A stretch of DNA of 64,000 bases. Origin: Mesomycoplasma lagogenitalium (GTDB lineage Bacteria; Bacillota_I; Bacilli_A; Mycoplasmatales; Metamycoplasmataceae). Both the position numbers and the translations under genes were made by a program. The stretch spans positions 620,001 through 684,000 of the forward strand of contig NZ_CP122979.1 in assembly GCF_029854295.1 (NCBI RefSeq). Direction: 5' to 3'. Position 1 is the first letter of the stretch. Every line of letters begins with the position of its first letter. A model generated the notes under the pieces. That model was not told the DNA's origin, did not search any database, and saw nothing but the letters and a program-made list of their open reading frames with translations. This document shows, piece after piece, positions 11,066 through 20,784 of the stretch.

Positions 11066-12694
11066 CTATCCAATAGCAATATCTTCTTCAAGATATTCAT
11101 ATTTTGAAAATTTGCTGTTATTACTTCCTCAAACTAGTATAGTTGAAGAAATTCCTAATTGTCCTATAAACATAATTAATAATAAAGAAAGTTTACTAAT
11201 ATAATTTAATTTATCAGTTATTCCTGTTGTCAATCCTGAAGTTCCAAATGCTGATGTAACCTCAAAAAAGATATGAATCGAACCATAAACTCTTTCAGTG
11301 GGTTGATGTTCTCAATCATGAGTTAATAAATTACCTCCATGAGTAATAAATGATGTATTTAAAATTCCAAAAGATATTAAATTTAATAAAATTGAAAGAA
11401 TTAAAACAATTGATGCTTGATTTACTGTTTCGCCTTTAATTTTTCTTTTAAAAATATGGGTTGATTTTTTCCCTCTCATAATAGAAAATAAATTTAAAAT
11501 AATAATTGCAAAAGTGGTTGATCTAATCCCTCCTGCAGTGGATGCGGGAGATGCTCCGATAAACATTAAAATTGATAAAATGGCTAGCGATGTATCTGTT
11601 AAATTATATAAATCAAATGTTGTAAATCCCGCACTTCTAGTAGAAAATACTATAAAAATAATTGCAAATGTTTTGTTAAAACCATTTCCATAATCATAAC
11701 TTTTACTTATTCCATCACCTCAATAAATTGCATTAGAGGTTTTTAAATTTCAAAAATTATTTGCATTTTTGCTTGTTGTTTCAAAAGTAATTACTAAAAT
11801 AATTCCTAAAAGCGATAAAGTAAAATATGTTATTAGTGAAACTTTACTAAATAAAGAAAATTTGTGTTTTTTTTCGCTTTTTTTAAATATTGAAACAATT
11901 CAAAGATATAAATCATAAATAACAGGATAACCAATTCCACCAATTATAAATAATATCATTATTCAAATTTGTAAAAGATAATTTGAATAATAAGGTGCCA
12001 ATGAATGATTTCCAATAATATCAAACCCAGCATTATTTAGCGCACTAATTGAATGAAATGTTGCAAATCTTAGTGATAAATTAAAATTGTATTGGGGATT
12101 TAAATTTTTGTCATAAACTTCGAAATTACCATCACTAAAATAAAAAATAAAAAAGAAAATAAATGTTGAAAAAACAATTAAAATAAACATTATTGTGATC
12201 GAAACAATAATTACATCTTTAAGCTCTCCAATTTTATTAGATCTTCTTTCAAGAGATAAAACTTCCTTTTGAAAAATTCCTAGTTTAAACCCAAAAATAT
12301 AATTAATAATATAAACCTTAATAGCAAAAACGCCAATTCCACCAACAAGTATTAAAATCGCGATAACCGTTTGACCAAACATCGTCCAATCTTGTGCCGT
12401 TATTTTCGTCGATAAACCAGTATCACTAAATGCAGATGCAGAAGCGAAAAGCGAATCAATATAGTTAATAGTCCCGGGTTTTGTTTGAGAGAAATTTGAA
12501 TATAAAAGTAATGAACCAATAATTGTAATTAAAAAATAAGTAATAAATAAATATCCTATTTTTCCTACTTTTTTATTAAATTTGTATTTTAATTCAGCAA
12601 GAAAAATGAAAAAAAATTTTATTTTTTCATTTATATTTTTTAAATTGCTTTTCAGATTTTTTTTATTTTTTAATTTTGATTTATTTTTTTTCAT
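11066..12694 (-). CDS. ktrB: KtrB/TrkH-type potassium uptake protein, membrane subunit
   Basis: 542 residues. The four pore loops with selectivity-filter glycines are visible: SAFSDTGLST, SALNNAGFDI, STRSAGFTTFD and SAFGTSGLTTG. FIGASPASTAGGIRSTT is the conserved region after the third pore. A basic Lys-rich N-terminal extension of about 30 residues precedes the first membrane span. The regulatory subunit ktrA is divergent on the other side of a 66-base shared promoter region. Confidence 0.94.
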
Positions 12695-12760
12695 AATTTT
12701 ATTTTATAATTTTATAACAAAATGATTAAATTAATTTTAAAAAAAATAAAAGGGGATTTT
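12695..12760. promoter_or_regulatory. Divergent ktrB/ktrA promoter region
   Basis: Very AT-rich 66 bases between the two start codons, with TATAAA/TATAAT-like elements on both strands. KtrA has a good AGGGG Shine-Dalgarno at 12751; ktrB shows none. Confidence 0.5.
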
Positions 12761-13444
12761 ATGGCGAGAAAAAACGACCGTATTTGTGTGATTGGAGCTG
12801 GAAGATTTGGTCATGCAATAATTGCTCAACTACATAAATTAAATAAGCAAGTTATAGTTATTGATAAAGAAGAAAAAAATTTACTTCCAATTAAAGATTA
12901 TGCAATATCTACATATATAGCTGATGCTGCAGATTTAAAAACACTTGAAGCAATTGGGATTGATGATATTGATACTGTAATTGTTGCTCTAACTGAAAAT
13001 ATTGAAATTATTGCCGCACTATTAGAATTAAAAATTACTAACATTATCGCTAGAGCTAACAATCATCGTCATGCCAGAGTTTTAAAACAAATCGGAGTTC
13101 CAATTATCGTTAGACCAGAAGAGGAAGCCGGAATAAGAACAGCATTATTAGCTACTAATAAAAGTTTTATGAAATATACAAATGATTTACAAGAACTTGG
13201 AGGTGGATATGTTGTTGGATCAACTGAATTAATTTCAAGCAAATACTTTGACATAACACTTAAAAAAGCTAATTTTACTTCTAATAATGTAATAGTTGTT
13301 ATGGTAAAAAGAAATGGAAATCACTATTTACCTGATGGAAATTTTAAATTACAAAAAGAAGATTTAATTACTTTTATAGGTAAAATAGATGATGTAACAA
13401 AAGTTTTTGAATTAATTGGAAAAGTTGAGCAAAAAAATAAATAA
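12761..13444 (+). CDS. ktrA: KtrA/TrkA regulatory subunit of potassium uptake
   Basis: 227 residues. N-terminal RCK Rossmann domain with RICVIGAGRFGHAIIAQL nucleotide-binding loop and VIDKEEKN acidic end of strand 2; C-terminal RCK_C domain (ELISSKYFDITLKKANF ... LITFIGKIDD). It gates KtrB in response to bound nucleotide. The ATG at 12761 is preferred over the upstream in-frame ATG at 12722 because AGGGG lies 6 bases before it and the family starts here. Confidence 0.93.
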   Translation: MARKNDRICVIGAGRFGHAIIAQLHKLNKQVIVIDKEEKNLLPIKDYAISTYIADAADLKTLEAIGIDDIDTVIVALTENIEIIAALLELKITNIIARANNHRHARVLKQIGVPIIVRPEEEAGIRTALLATNKSFMKYTNDLQELGGGYVVGSTELISSKYFDITLKKANFTSNNVIVVMVKRNGNHYLPDGNFKLQKEDLITFIGKIDDVTKVFELIGKVEQKNK

Positions 13445-13463
13445 ATTATAAATAATAGAAAAA

Positions 13464-14882
13464 ATGAAAAAAGATAAAATAATAATTACAAAATGCAATT
13501 TTTACTATCCAGATAAAAACACTTTAATAAACGGGAAAATTCTAATAGACGAAAGAAATGAAAATATAGTAATATTAGAGCTTTCTTATCTTGATTTTTT
13601 TATAAATGAAACTAAATTTGACGGAATAAAACTAGAAGGTAGGGGAGAAAATGGAAAATACTACGAATTAAATGACTGTTTTTTAGATAAAGTGGAATCT
13701 TTTCTTATGATAGGATATTCTAGAGTTCATCTTTCTTGTAAATTTCTTATTGAATACGAATCTATTTACAAGAAAAATGAAGAAGTGGACAAAGTTTTAT
13801 TTGAAATAGAAAAATTAAACTTTTGAGTTAACGATAATAATCGCTGAAAATATCAAAAAAATAAAAAAAACCTTAAATTGAATTTTGATTACGGAAATTT
13901 ATGAAAATCAACTAATAAAGGTCAAATAATTTCAATTAACAAAAATATTCATACAAATTTAAATCAAAATAAAATTTTGGAAGTTAATTTCGTTTACACA
14001 GTATGTTTTAATTTTCAAAAACAAAAAATATCGATTGATTTAATTTATAAAAATTTAGAAAAAATTAACAACATACAAACTTTGTTAATGCTATTTATAA
14101 ACAAAGATGTTGATATTAAAAATATGACATTTGTAAATTCATCAAATAAAAATATAGCGAAAGTTTTTAATTGAAAATTTAATTATAGAATGACCGAAGA
14201 AAATAGTTATTTAAAATTATGAGAAATCATTTCATTAGAAGATGTAAAAAAAGATTTATTAAATGTTTATAATAACTATATAAAATGTAAAAATCGACTT
14301 CAAATTTCCATAAATTCTATTTATACGGATTTAAGTAAGCTGAATAAAAATATTAATAGTTATGATTTAATAAAAAATGTTTCTTCTTCCATCGAAGGTT
14401 TTATGAGAAACACAAGAAATGTTTTATTAGAAGAGAATCATAAAAAATTTAATGAAAAAATAAATAGAATTTTGAAAAGTCAAAATAAAGAGGATAAAAA
14501 GTGATTAAAAGAAAAACTTAAATATTCCAATAATGCGAGTTTTAGAAAACAAACTAAATTATTTTTTAAAGAAATTCAAAAGAAGTTTCCTAATTTAGGC
14601 GATGGTATTTTAAATAATAAAAATATAATAAATAATTTGATCGAAAAATTTATTAATACTAGGAATTTTTATACTCATTACGATTTAAAATTCAACGGAA
14701 AAATTCTTAATTTTTATTCTCTAATATATTTATGCAAATATATTAATGAAGCTATGAGATTTTTAATTTTGAAAGAATTAGGGGTTAATCACAATATTCT
14801 CAAAGACAAAATTGAAAAAAATATAAATATCAAAAATATAAAAAAAGAATTACTAAAACATTCTTATGAAGAATCTGAATAA
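13464..14882 (+). CDS. ApeA-like HEPN-domain protein, probable phage-defence RNase
   Basis: 472 residues, read through several TGA codons. The N-terminal 75 residues (KCNFYYPDKNTLINGKILI ... IKLEGRGENGKYYELNDCF) match by eye the beta-rich ApeA N-terminal domain, whose members have a G..L.....L.L pattern followed by I.GE..DGK..TL.DC. The C-terminus holds the HEPN signature R-x4-H as NTRNFYTHYD, Arg400 and His405, inside an all-helical region. Known ApeA proteins are single-gene abortive-infection systems whose HEPN domain is thought to cleave RNA. It has no membrane segment and lies alone between ktrA and a terminator; ktrA ends 19 bases before, so it may be read from the ktrA promoter. Family assignment is by pattern only. 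Confidence 0.68.
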
Positions 14883-14930
14883 TAACAAGAGTTTACTGAT
14901 TAAAAAAAATAATTAAAATAGTTTAACTAA

Positions 14931-14982
14931 AAAAGTAGCACTATTCAATGACTAAACTGCTACTTTTTTTTTTTTTTTTTTT
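14931..14982. terminator. Strong terminator with 19-base T run
   Basis: Stem AAAAGTAGCA / TGCTACTTTT (14931-14940 and 14958-14967) followed by T through 14982. It ends the HEPN gene and, because the stem begins with A residues, can also serve the convergent gene from the other side. Confidence 0.85.
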
Positions 14983-15006
14983 GTTTCAATTTAAATAATA
15001 AAAATA

Positions 15007-15777
15007 TTATATGCCAATTTCTTCTATTGCCTCTTGACTATATATTTTAAATTCTTGACCCGAAAAGTAAAAATATAGATTTAAAGTTTTATCTTTAGAA
15101 AAAGAATCATTTATTAATTCAATTTGTTTTAAATTAATAAAATTTTCAAATTTAAATAAATGATCAACTAACGAAAATTCAATATCTTTAATTTCATAGA
15201 ATCTTTCAATAGAACAATCTTCTAGTTTAAAAATATTAATTTTATGATATTCGAAAATATTATTAGAAATTCTAATTAAATTGTTAGATTTTATAATAAT
15301 TTTTTGAATATTGTTATTTCAAAATGGATTGAAATCAAAAAGAATTTCATTTTTATCAAAAGTAATTGTATTAATTTCATTTTCTAGAAAAGCATTTTCG
15401 TGAATAAAAGAAATATACCTATGAAATTTAACTTTTTTAAGTTTATTATGCGCAAAAGCGAACGAAGAAACTTCATTTAATTTCAAAGGCAAATCTATTT
15501 TAGTAATTTCATTTCTTTCAAATGCCGATTCTTCTATTGTTTGTAAATTACTATTAAAAATGAGTTCTTTTATTTTATTGCCCATAAATGCAGCAAAACC
15601 AATTTTTTGCAAATTTTCAGGGAAAATAATTTTATCTATTTTTTCTTTTTTGCCAGCAAAAGCCATTGCTTTAATTTCTTTTAGTTCACTCAATGAAGAA
15701 AGATCTAAAACACTTTCTTTTAAATATTTAGGATCTTTTAAAATTTCTAAAGCGTTTGTTTTATCGATAATTTTCAT
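15007..15777 (-). CDS. Leucine-rich repeat (BspA-like) protein
   Basis: 256 residues without signal peptide or membrane segment. Residues 20-150 contain about five repeats of 22-24 residues of the LRR_5/BspA type, for example KIIFPENLQKIGFAAFMGNK, ELIFNSNLQTIEESAFERNE, KIDLPLKLNEVSSFAFAHNK. The C-terminal 100 residues keep a looser repeat pattern. BspA-like proteins elsewhere are surface adhesins, but this one looks cytoplasmic, so function is open. One TGA is Trp. It is convergent with the HEPN gene and stands as a single gene. Confidence 0.78.
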
Positions 15778-15846
15778 AAATATAATTTTAACATTTTCTA
15801 AAAATTTATTTTGAAAATAAAATGGTTTTATTTTTTATCTAATAAT

Positions 15847-15929
15847 TTAGGAAAAATCGCCTGTTTTTCCTAAATTTTTCCTTTTTTTGACAAAAATAGC
15901 AAAAAATTGACATTATATACGGAGGAAAA
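15847..15929 (+). promoter_or_regulatory. Duplicated leader element, copy A
   Basis: About 83 bases nearly identical to 16655-16737: an inverted repeat TTAGGAAAAA / TTTTTCCTAA around CGCCTG, then CTAAATTTTTCC, TTGACA (-35 like), AAAATAGCAAAAAA, TGACATTATAT and GGAGG just before the coiled-coil gene. Probably a promoter plus operator or leader shared by two genes. Confidence 0.6.
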
Positions 15930-16565
15930 ATGGAAAAAAATATCAAAAATAATATTATCATCTCTGAAAAAGAAGCATTAAAAGGTCTTCGAAAATTTAA
16001 AAAAGTTGAGTGAAAAATTTTAGAAAATAGTCAAATAAAATATATAATTATTGGAGAGGGGAGTGAAATGAAAGAAGATAGAAATAGAAAGAAAAAAATT
16101 ACACTTGAGCAAGTTTACGATCTTGTTGTAAATATGCAAGTAGTACTTTTGGATGTGCAAAAACAAACAAGCGAAAATTCTAAGGATATCAAGATTCTTA
16201 AAGATGTTCAGCAAAAACAAGGTGAAGAGATTAAAGAAATTAAAAAAGTTCAATCTCAACATAGCCAAGATATCAAAAAAATAAATAAAAGATTAGATAA
16301 AATTGAAGAAATTCAAATAAAACAAGGGCAAGACATTCAAGAAATCAAGGCAGTTCAATCTCAACATAGCCAAGATATCAAAAAAATAAATAAAAGATTA
16401 GACAAAATTGAAGAAATTCAAATAAAACAAGGGCAAGACATTCAAGAAATCAAGGCAGTTCAAACACAACACAGCCAGGATATTAAGGAAATAAAAGAAG
16501 ACATAAAAATGCTAAAATCTTTTCACGAAGACGATATAAAAAAATACGATAAAAATTTTGATTAA
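15930..16565 (+). CDS. Coiled-coil repeat protein
   Basis: 211 residues in one frame from an ATG with GGAGG 5 bases upstream; residue 28 is a TGA-coded Trp. After a 60-residue basic N-terminus, residues 60-205 form a charged coiled coil made of repeats of 35 residues (KINKRLDKIEEIQIKQGQ, DIQEIKAVQSQHSQDIK), five heptads each. No signal peptide. A second in-frame ATG at 16068 also has a strong ribosome site (GGAGAGGGG), so a 165-residue form is possible. It shares its duplicated leader with the double-glycine peptide downstream. Function unknown; long coiled coils of this kind occur in many mycoplasma accessory proteins. Confidence 0.7.
16252..16463 (+). repeat. 105-bp tandem repeat inside the coiled-coil gene
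   Basis: The segment at 16311-16358 recurs at 16416-16463 with a period of exactly 105 bases; flanking bases are also near identical. The period keeps the frame and the heptad phase, so copy-number change would alter coil length without frameshift. Confidence 0.85.
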
Positions 16566-16600
16566 AAAATAGAACCCTAATTTAAAGGTTCTATTTTTTA
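16565..16600 (+). terminator. Terminator of the coiled-coil gene
   Basis: Stem AAATAGAACC / GGTTCTATTT with an AT loop and T run, starting at the stop codon. Confidence 0.85.
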
Positions 16601-16654
16601 ATCAAAATTTATTTTAAAAATATTATTTAATATTTGATTTTATTTACGAAATTT

Positions 16655-16737
16655 TTAGGAAAAATTGCCTGTTTTTCCTAAATTTTTCCATTTTTTGATG
16701 AAAATAGCAAAAAAATGACATATATGTGTGGAGGAAA
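16655..16737 (+). promoter_or_regulatory. Duplicated leader element, copy B
   Basis: Second copy of the element at 15847: inverted repeat TTAGGAAAAA / TTTTTCCTAA around TTGCCTG, CTAAATTTTTCC, TTGATG, AAAATAGCAAAAAA, TGACATATAT, GGAGG, then ATG. It precedes a 12-codon ORF and the double-glycine peptide. Confidence 0.6.
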
Positions 16738-16776
16738 ATGAAATTATCTTTGATTTTCTTCCGAAAAAACAAATAA
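16738..16776 (+). CDS. 12-codon leader ORF upstream of the peptide gene
   Basis: ATG behind GGAGG opens a 12-residue frame (MKLSLIFFRKNK) ending in TAA 12 bases before the peptide start. It occupies the place that the coiled-coil gene start has behind leader copy A. It contains a CGA Arg codon. Whether it is translated is unknown; it could be a leader peptide or a remnant of a gene start. Confidence 0.35.
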   Translation: MKLSLIFFRKNK

Positions 16777-16788
16777 CGAAAGGAAAAT

Positions 16789-17034
16789 ATGACAAATAAA
16801 TTTACAAAACTTTCCGAGCAAGAAAGTGAAATAATTGGCGGAGCTGGTTTTGCAGCAATAGTTCCATATATTCCAGTTATTATTAGTGGAATAGCATCGC
16901 TTGTAGGGTCTTTTAAAGCTTTAACTAGCACAAATGGTGAAATCAAAACAAAAGAAGGATTAGTTCAAAAATGAGATTCTCCTCAACAAAAAGAAACTAA
17001 AGTTTCCTCTTCGCCAGTATATTTTATTTATTAA
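16789..17034 (+). CDS. Small double-glycine-leader peptide, bacteriocin-like
   Basis: 81 residues, with AAAGGAAA as ribosome site. Residues 1-18 (MTNKFTKLSEQESEIIGG) resemble the leader of class II bacteriocins and peptide pheromones, which ends in Gly-Gly and is cut by a C39-peptidase ABC exporter; here LS, acidic residues, Ile at -4 and GG are kept, but the LS to GG spacing is one residue shorter than the usual pattern. The predicted mature part starts AGFAAIVPYIPVIISGIASL, a hydrophobic stretch of about 30 residues rich in Gly/Ala, followed by a charged tail; a TGA codes Trp near residue 62. No Cys. No exporter or immunity gene is adjacent. A plain small membrane protein is the alternative. 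Confidence 0.55.
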
Positions 17035-17036
17035 AC

Positions 17037-17060
17037 AACTGCCTTTTGGCAGTTTTTTTA
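17037..17060 (+). terminator. Terminator of the peptide gene
   Basis: GC-rich stem AACTGCC / GGCAGTT with TTTT loop and a T run, three bases after the peptide stop. Confidence 0.9.
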
Positions 17061-17074
17061 TTTTATAAATTTGG

Positions 17075-17080
17075 TATAAT
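17075..17080 (+). promoter_or_regulatory. cls -10 element, leaderless-type promoter
   Basis: GGTATAAT ends 9 bases before the cls ATG, with no Shine-Dalgarno between, so transcription would begin at or next to the start codon. Confidence 0.6.
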
Positions 17081-17089
17081 TTACTGAAT

Positions 17090-18610
17090 ATGTCGGAAAA
17101 AAATTGAATTATTAATTTTTTAAATTTTTTATTTTTATCATTTTGAATTCTTTTGTTATCGATATTTATTTTTCTGCTAGTAAAATATTCTAATGCAGGA
17201 CATTCTGACAAATCAATACTAATCATTATTTTTTCTTTTTATTTATTTAATTTGATTTTTATTGTATTTATTTTGCTTCAAGAAAGAAATATTGATGCAA
17301 AATTTTCTTGGGTTTTTATTATTATTTTTATGCCTTTTTTAGGTCAAATATTATTTTTGATTTTTGGTAGAAAATATAAAACAAGAATTTCAGAAAAAAA
17401 ATATTTAAAATTAGCGAAGGTATATTCAAATAAAAATACAATTAAGAAAAATAATAAATTTTCTCATTTAGAACCTTATTTTCAAAAAATTAGTTCCACT
17501 TTTAAAACAGAAGCTAATTTTTTTAAACAAGAAACAATTTTTAATGGTTATGAATTTTACAAAAAATTATTAAATGATTTAAAAAATGCAAAGAAAGTCA
17601 TTTACATTGAGGTTTTTATTATTAAAGACGATTTTATATGAAATAAAATTAAAAATATTTTAATTGATAAAGCTAAAAATGGTGTAGAAATAAAATTAAT
17701 TTTAGATTGGTGAGGAACAATTAAAATTAAATCTAAAGATTGAAAATTGTTAAAAAAGGCTAATATTAAATTCATAAGATACAATAAAATAATTTTTCCT
17801 TTTATTTCCTCAAGTAGTTTTTACAGAATTCATAAAAAAATTTTTATAATTGACAGTAGTATTAGTTATATCGGTGGTAATAACATAAGTGATGAATATG
17901 CGAATTTTAGTTCAAAATACGGCTTTTGATTTGACACAAATTTGAGAATGGAAGGAAAAATTACTCAAGATTTAATGTTTTCATTTATTAATGATTGAAA
18001 TAGATGACATAAAGATAAAATCGAAAATATTGAAAATTATTTTTACAAACAAGAAATTAATGAGGAAGACAATTATGGAATTGTTTTTGAAGGTGGTCCA
18101 CAAATTGATGTTTCTTTATTAGAATCTGCATTAATTCAGATGATATATAATGCTAAAGAAAAGATAAAAATTTTTACTCCATATTTTGTTCCAACTACAA
18201 GAATTTTTTTAGCTTTAAAAGAGTCGCTGATTTCTGGTAAAAAAATCGAAATTTATATTCCAGAAAAATACGATAAAAATTATGTTAAACCATTTACATT
18301 GTATTTTGCTAAACAACTAGAAGAATACGGAGCAAAAATATACAAATACAAAAACTCCTTTAGTCACTCTAAAACAATTATTTTTGACGACCAAATTGCT
18401 TATACTGGAACAATGAATTTAGATATAAGAAGTTTATATTCACAATTTGAAATTAATATTTTATTATCTGGTGAATTTGTAGATTCTTTTTTAAAAAACA
18501 TTGAATATCGAAAAGAAAAAAGAATTATTTTATCAACTTCTTTACTAAGTAATAAAAAAATCAATTTTTTTAAAAAAATATTTATTGAAATTTTTAAACC
18601 TTTATTATAA
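17090..18610 (+). CDS. cls: Cardiolipin synthase, phospholipase D type
   Basis: 506 residues: two N-terminal membrane segments (FLFLSFWILLLSIFIFLLV and a second near residue 50-75), the PLDNc-like FIIIFMPFLGQILFLIFGRK, then two phospholipase D domains with HKD motifs HKKIFIIDSSISYIGGNN and HSKTIIFDDQIAYTGTMNLD. It condenses two phosphatidylglycerols into cardiolipin at the membrane. Seven or more TGA codons are read as Trp. Start at 17090 is chosen because it gives the full first membrane span and sits just after a TATAAT. Confidence 0.93.
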
Positions 18611-18687
18611 TAAATTATGTTAAAATATTTATTATTAAAATAATTGATATTTTACTATTTTTGTAAAATAATAAACAAGGAGACAAA

Positions 18688-18957
18688 ATGGAAAAAGTAA
18701 CAGTTACAATTTCTGATCCTATTGGATTACATGCTAGACCTGCTTCACAAATTTCAAAAGTGGCAGCTAAATTTAAATCTGATATTAAAATTTCAACAAC
18801 AACCAATTCAGCTAATGCTAAATCATTATTAAACATTATGAGTTTAGCAGCAAAACAAGGACAAGAAATTACTTTAGAAGCTAATGGCGAAGATGAAAAA
18901 GAAGCTATTGAAAAACTTGTTGAAACATTAGAAGAAGCTAATTTAATTAGCAGATAA
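18688..18957 (+). CDS. ptsH: Phosphocarrier protein HPr
   Basis: 89 residues, the full length of the family. His15 lies in IGLHARPAS and the regulatory Ser46 in AKSLLNIMSL. It passes phosphate from EI to PTS permeases such as PtsG. AAGGAG precedes the ATG; the gene has its own terminator and ptsI follows with its own promoter, so the two are not a simple operon. Confidence 0.97.
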   Translation: MEKVTVTISDPIGLHARPASQISKVAAKFKSDIKISTTTNSANAKSLLNIMSLAAKQGQEITLEANGEDEKEAIEKLVETLEEANLISR

Positions 18958-18982
18958 AAAAACAGGAACTTCCTGTTTTTTT
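18956..18982 (+). terminator. Terminator of ptsH
   Basis: Stem AAACAGGA / TCCTGTTT with a 3-base loop and T run. Confidence 0.85.
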
Positions 18983-19062
18983 ATTTAAAATAATTCGATT
19001 TTTTTATTTTTTAAAATAAAAATATTATAATTTTAATAACAAATTATTTAAAGAGGGGAAAT

Positions 19063-20784
19063 ATGAGTAGAAAAATAAATGGAATAGGTGCATCAAACGG
19101 TGTTTCTATAGCTAAAATTTTTAAAATTGAAAATGTTGAAATTGAAATAGATTCAAAAAAAATAGAAGATTCAGAAAAAGAAATTAATATTTTAAATTCA
19201 GCTATTGAAAAATCAGTTGAACAAATTGAAAAAATCAAAATGGTAGCTTCTAAAACTCTTAGTGAAGAAGAATTGGAAGTTTTTGATGCCCATATTCAAA
19301 TGGCTAAAGATCCAGAGATGTTATTAGAAGTTGAAAATTTAATTAAAAATGAAAATTACAATGCAGCATATGCTGTTGATAAGGTGTCTCAACAACTTAC
19401 ACAAATGTTTGCTAGTTTTGATGATCCATATATGAGAGAAAGAGCTGCTGATATCAAGGATGTTAGTTCAAGAATTATAAAAGCAATATTAAATATCGAA
19501 ACAACTGATTTAACAACTATTGATGAAGAAGTTATTATTGTTGCCGATGATTTAACTCCATCTGATACTGCGCAATTAAATAAAAATTTTGTTAAAGGAT
19601 TTTTAACTAATATTGGTGGAAGAACTTCGCATTCAGCTATTATGGCAAGAAGTTTAGAAATTCCTGCAATTTTGGGATTAACTAATATAACTGAGTTAGT
19701 ATCAAATGGTGATATTGTAGCAATGAATGGTGAAACAGGAATGGCGATTATTAATCCAGATGATCAAGAAATTGAAAAATTTCAAGAAGAGTATAATCAG
19801 TTTTTAAATCATAAAAAAGAGTTAGAAAAATTTTTAAATAAAGTTTCTGCATCAAAAGATGGTAAAAAAGTTAAAATTGCATCAAACATAGGTTCTGTTG
19901 CAGATGCTGAAGGAGCAAGTAAATTTAATGCTGATGCAATCGGACTATTTAGAAGTGAATTTTTATATATGGATGCAGAAAATTGACCTTCTGAACAAGA
20001 ACAGTTTGAAAGTTATAAAGCTGTTTTAGAAAAAATGGGCAATAAACAAGTTGTTGTTAGAACTTTGGATATCGGTGGGGATAAAACATTAAAATATTTT
20101 AAATTCCCAGAAGAAATGAATCCATTTTTAGGTTATAGAGCAATTAGATTATCATTGGATAAAAAAGAAACTTTTGTAACACAATTAAGAGCATTAATTA
20201 GAGCATCGGCATATGGTAATTTAGCAATTATGTTCCCGATGATCGCAACTATCGATGAATTTAAGCAAGCAAGAGCTATTTACGATCAAGTTTACAATCA
20301 GTTGAAAGAAGAGGGTCATCAAGTATCAGAAAGCATTGAAGTGGGTATGATGGTTGAAATTCCTGCAGCCGCTGTTTTAACTGAACAATTTTGTAAATAT
20401 GCTGATTTTGTATCTATAGGGACAAATGATTTAATGCAATATACAATGGCAGCTGATAGAATGAGTGAAAAAGTGTCTTATTTATATCAACCATTAAATC
20501 CTTCAATTTTAAAATTAATTAAAATGACAATTGATGGAGCACATCGTGCTGGTAAATGAGCAGGAATGTGTGGGGAAATGGCTGGAGATATTAATGCAAT
20601 TCCGTTGTTATTAGGAATGGGATTAGATGAATTTTCTATGTCTTCAACAAGTATTTTAGAAGCTAAAAAATTAATTTCCGAAATTAATTTTAAAGATGCA
20701 CACCAGTTAGTTCACCAAGCATTAAAATGTGAAAATCAAGAACAAGTTCAAGAAGTTTTAAATTCCTTTTGAGAAAATAAATAA
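19063..20784 (+). CDS. ptsI: PTS enzyme I (phosphoenolpyruvate-protein phosphotransferase)
   Basis: 573 residues. The N-terminal HPr-binding and phospho-His domain has His190 in [18 protein letters not shown]; the C-terminal PEP-binding barrel shows [40 protein letters not shown] and the Cys in GMCGEMAGD. It takes phosphate from PEP and gives it to HPr. TATAAT at 19026 and AGAGGGG before the ATG form its own expression signals. The stop overlaps the start of the second pepF (TAATG). Confidence 0.97.

Noticed and set aside
14964-14982. T19 run as a phase-variable promoter element
   Set aside because: It directly follows a perfect 10-bp stem between convergent genes, so it is a terminator tail.
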